NCBI RefSeq assembly: GCF_900143565.1
Contig: NZ_FREX01000013.1
Location: 10,277-42,470 of the forward strand
Length of the DNA stretch: 32,194 nt
Direction: 5' to 3'
Source: Pseudovibrio sp. Alg231-02
Lineage (GTDB): Bacteria > Pseudomonadota > Alphaproteobacteria > Rhizobiales > Stappiaceae
Of this stretch, positions 31,540-32,194 are shown piece by piece. Positions within the stretch are counted from its first letter, which is position 1; each line of letters begins with the position of its first letter. The notes beneath the pieces are model-generated. The model did not search any database. It saw only the letters and a program-made list of their open reading frames with translations, and was not told where the DNA came from. The translations under genes were made by a program, and so were the position numbers.

Positions 31540-32194
31540 CACCCCTCTTAGAGTCTGTTCAAGAATAGCCATATCGAGCAATTCTTCGAACCATCAGCTT
31601 GATCATTGCAACGTTCATTAGAGCTTCTGTGGTTTTTGCATATCGTTCCAAATCCTTTGACAACCTGCGGTTTATGCCAAGCCAGGCGAACGTGCGCTCT
31701 ACGGTCCAGCGTTTTGGAAGTACTTGAAACCCTTTCTGGTTTGGCTTGACGATTTGGAGCGGCCGCGGGCTCGCCTTTGCTGCAATTTTCCCCTGATATC
31801 CTCCATCAGCACAGATTACTTCAAGAAAGGGAAAGCGGGATGTCACCTTTTGGCAGACACTGGCGAGGCCATCGCGGTCCTGAATACCCGCTGAATGGAC
31901 CTTGCTATTCAAAACAAGTCCAAGAATATCAACGAGGATATGGCGCTTGCGCCCTTTAACTTTCTTTCCGGCGTCATAGCCGACATCGCCGCGGGCATCC
32001 GGGCCGGTTTTCGCTGACTGACTGTCAATAATTGCGAAGGTTGGACTGTCCTCACGCCCTTCCAGCTGGCGAGTTTGCTGATAAAGAGCTTCATGAGCCC
32101 GTTTCAGAGTGCCATCACAGGAGAAACGCTTGAAGTAGTAGTGCACGGTGCTACTCGGAGGAAAGTCCTTCGGCAAAAACGCCCACTGGCAGCC
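31540..32194 (-). mobile_element. IS5-type insertion sequence, right-edge partial
   Basis: Comprises the transposase above plus a short end region. GAGTCTGTTCAAGAATA near 31551-31567 is the likely terminal inverted repeat next to the transposase stop, but the other end is not visible, so the boundary at about 31550 is approximate. It lies just beyond the tRNA-Lys terminator. Confidence 0.6.
31559..32194 (-). CDS. IS5-family transposase, C-terminal part (cut by the right edge)
   Basis: The frame is open to the window edge: the six codons beyond the TTG at 32176 read GCQWAF, then LPKDFPPSSTVHYYF, the junction typical of IS5 elements of the IS427 type. DDE residues appear in AIIDSQSAKTG (Asp), ICADGGYQG (Asp) and RWTVERTFAWLGINRRL (Glu). 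The visible 211 residues include the C-terminus. It would move the element by cut-and-paste or similar. The 5' half lies outside the window, so whether it is intact cannot be judged. Confidence 0.85.
   Translation of the reverse strand, partial: GCQWAFLPKDFPPSSTVHYYFKRFSCDGTLKRAHEALYQQTRQLEGREDSPTFAIIDSQSAKTGPDARGDVGYDAGKKVKGRKRHILVDILGLVLNSKVHSAGIQDRDGLASVCQKVTSRFPFLEVICADGGYQGKIAAKASPRPLQIVKPNQKGFQVLPKRWTVERTFAWLGINRRLSKDLERYAKTTEALMNVAMIKLMVRRIARYGYS

Noticed and set aside
1-32194. CRISPR array
   Set aside because: No regularly spaced repeats of 20-40 bases were seen anywhere in the window.

Overview
The window looks like chromosome from a marine, facultatively denitrifying alphaproteobacterium. 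A Pseudovibrio-like member of the Rhizobiales/Rhodobacterales fits best; this is inferred from protein style, mid-50s-looking GC and the nos and carboxyspermidine clusters, and no database search was run. The left half is an integrated prophage that runs off the left edge. The right half is ordinary chromosome. An IS5-type element is cut by the right edge.

Prophage, about 1-15301. The packaging genes (minus strand) lie at the left: partial large terminase (1-383), small terminase (2227-2850) and a virion/tail-like gene (3012-3638). Between the two terminase genes sit foreign-looking cargo genes: a small plus-strand ORF, two paralogous small membrane proteins, a broken second copy of the small-terminase 3' end and a small lipoprotein. 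Next comes an AT-rich defence-type cargo block (4060-9672). It holds an EVE-like/HNH nuclease and a compact four-gene operon encoding a SMEK-NACHT STAND ATPase, an unknown protein, a protein with an NSSSTSF N-terminal motif, and a radical SAM/SPASM enzyme. After that come replication-type genes (9798-11837), a divergent Cro/CI-like switch with four copies of a 17-bp dyad operator, three early genes (one a GapR-like protein with an RMF-like tail), and a tyrosine integrase. The right att site is a 3' fragment of a tRNA-Ser gene ending at 15301; the intact tRNA-Ser should lie left of the window.

Chromosome, about 15302-23058. A lipoprotein gene is followed by a minus-strand operon speA, carboxy(nor)spermidine dehydrogenase, nspC, speB. 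Together these would convert arginine to agmatine, putrescine, carboxyspermidine and spermidine. Divergent from speA is an XRE regulator gene, followed by an AT-rich gap and a small hypothetical gene that ends at a bidirectional terminator.

Chromosome, about 23003-31480. A complete minus-strand nosRZDFYL operon encodes nitrous oxide reductase, its copper-site maturation factors and the NosR electron donor. No nosX or nosC is present here. Upstream lie a tRNA-Lys(TTT) with its terminator and then the partial IS5-family transposase.

The strongest candidate for an undescribed system is the SMEK-NACHT / unknown / NSSSTSF protein / radical SAM operon carried by the prophage.
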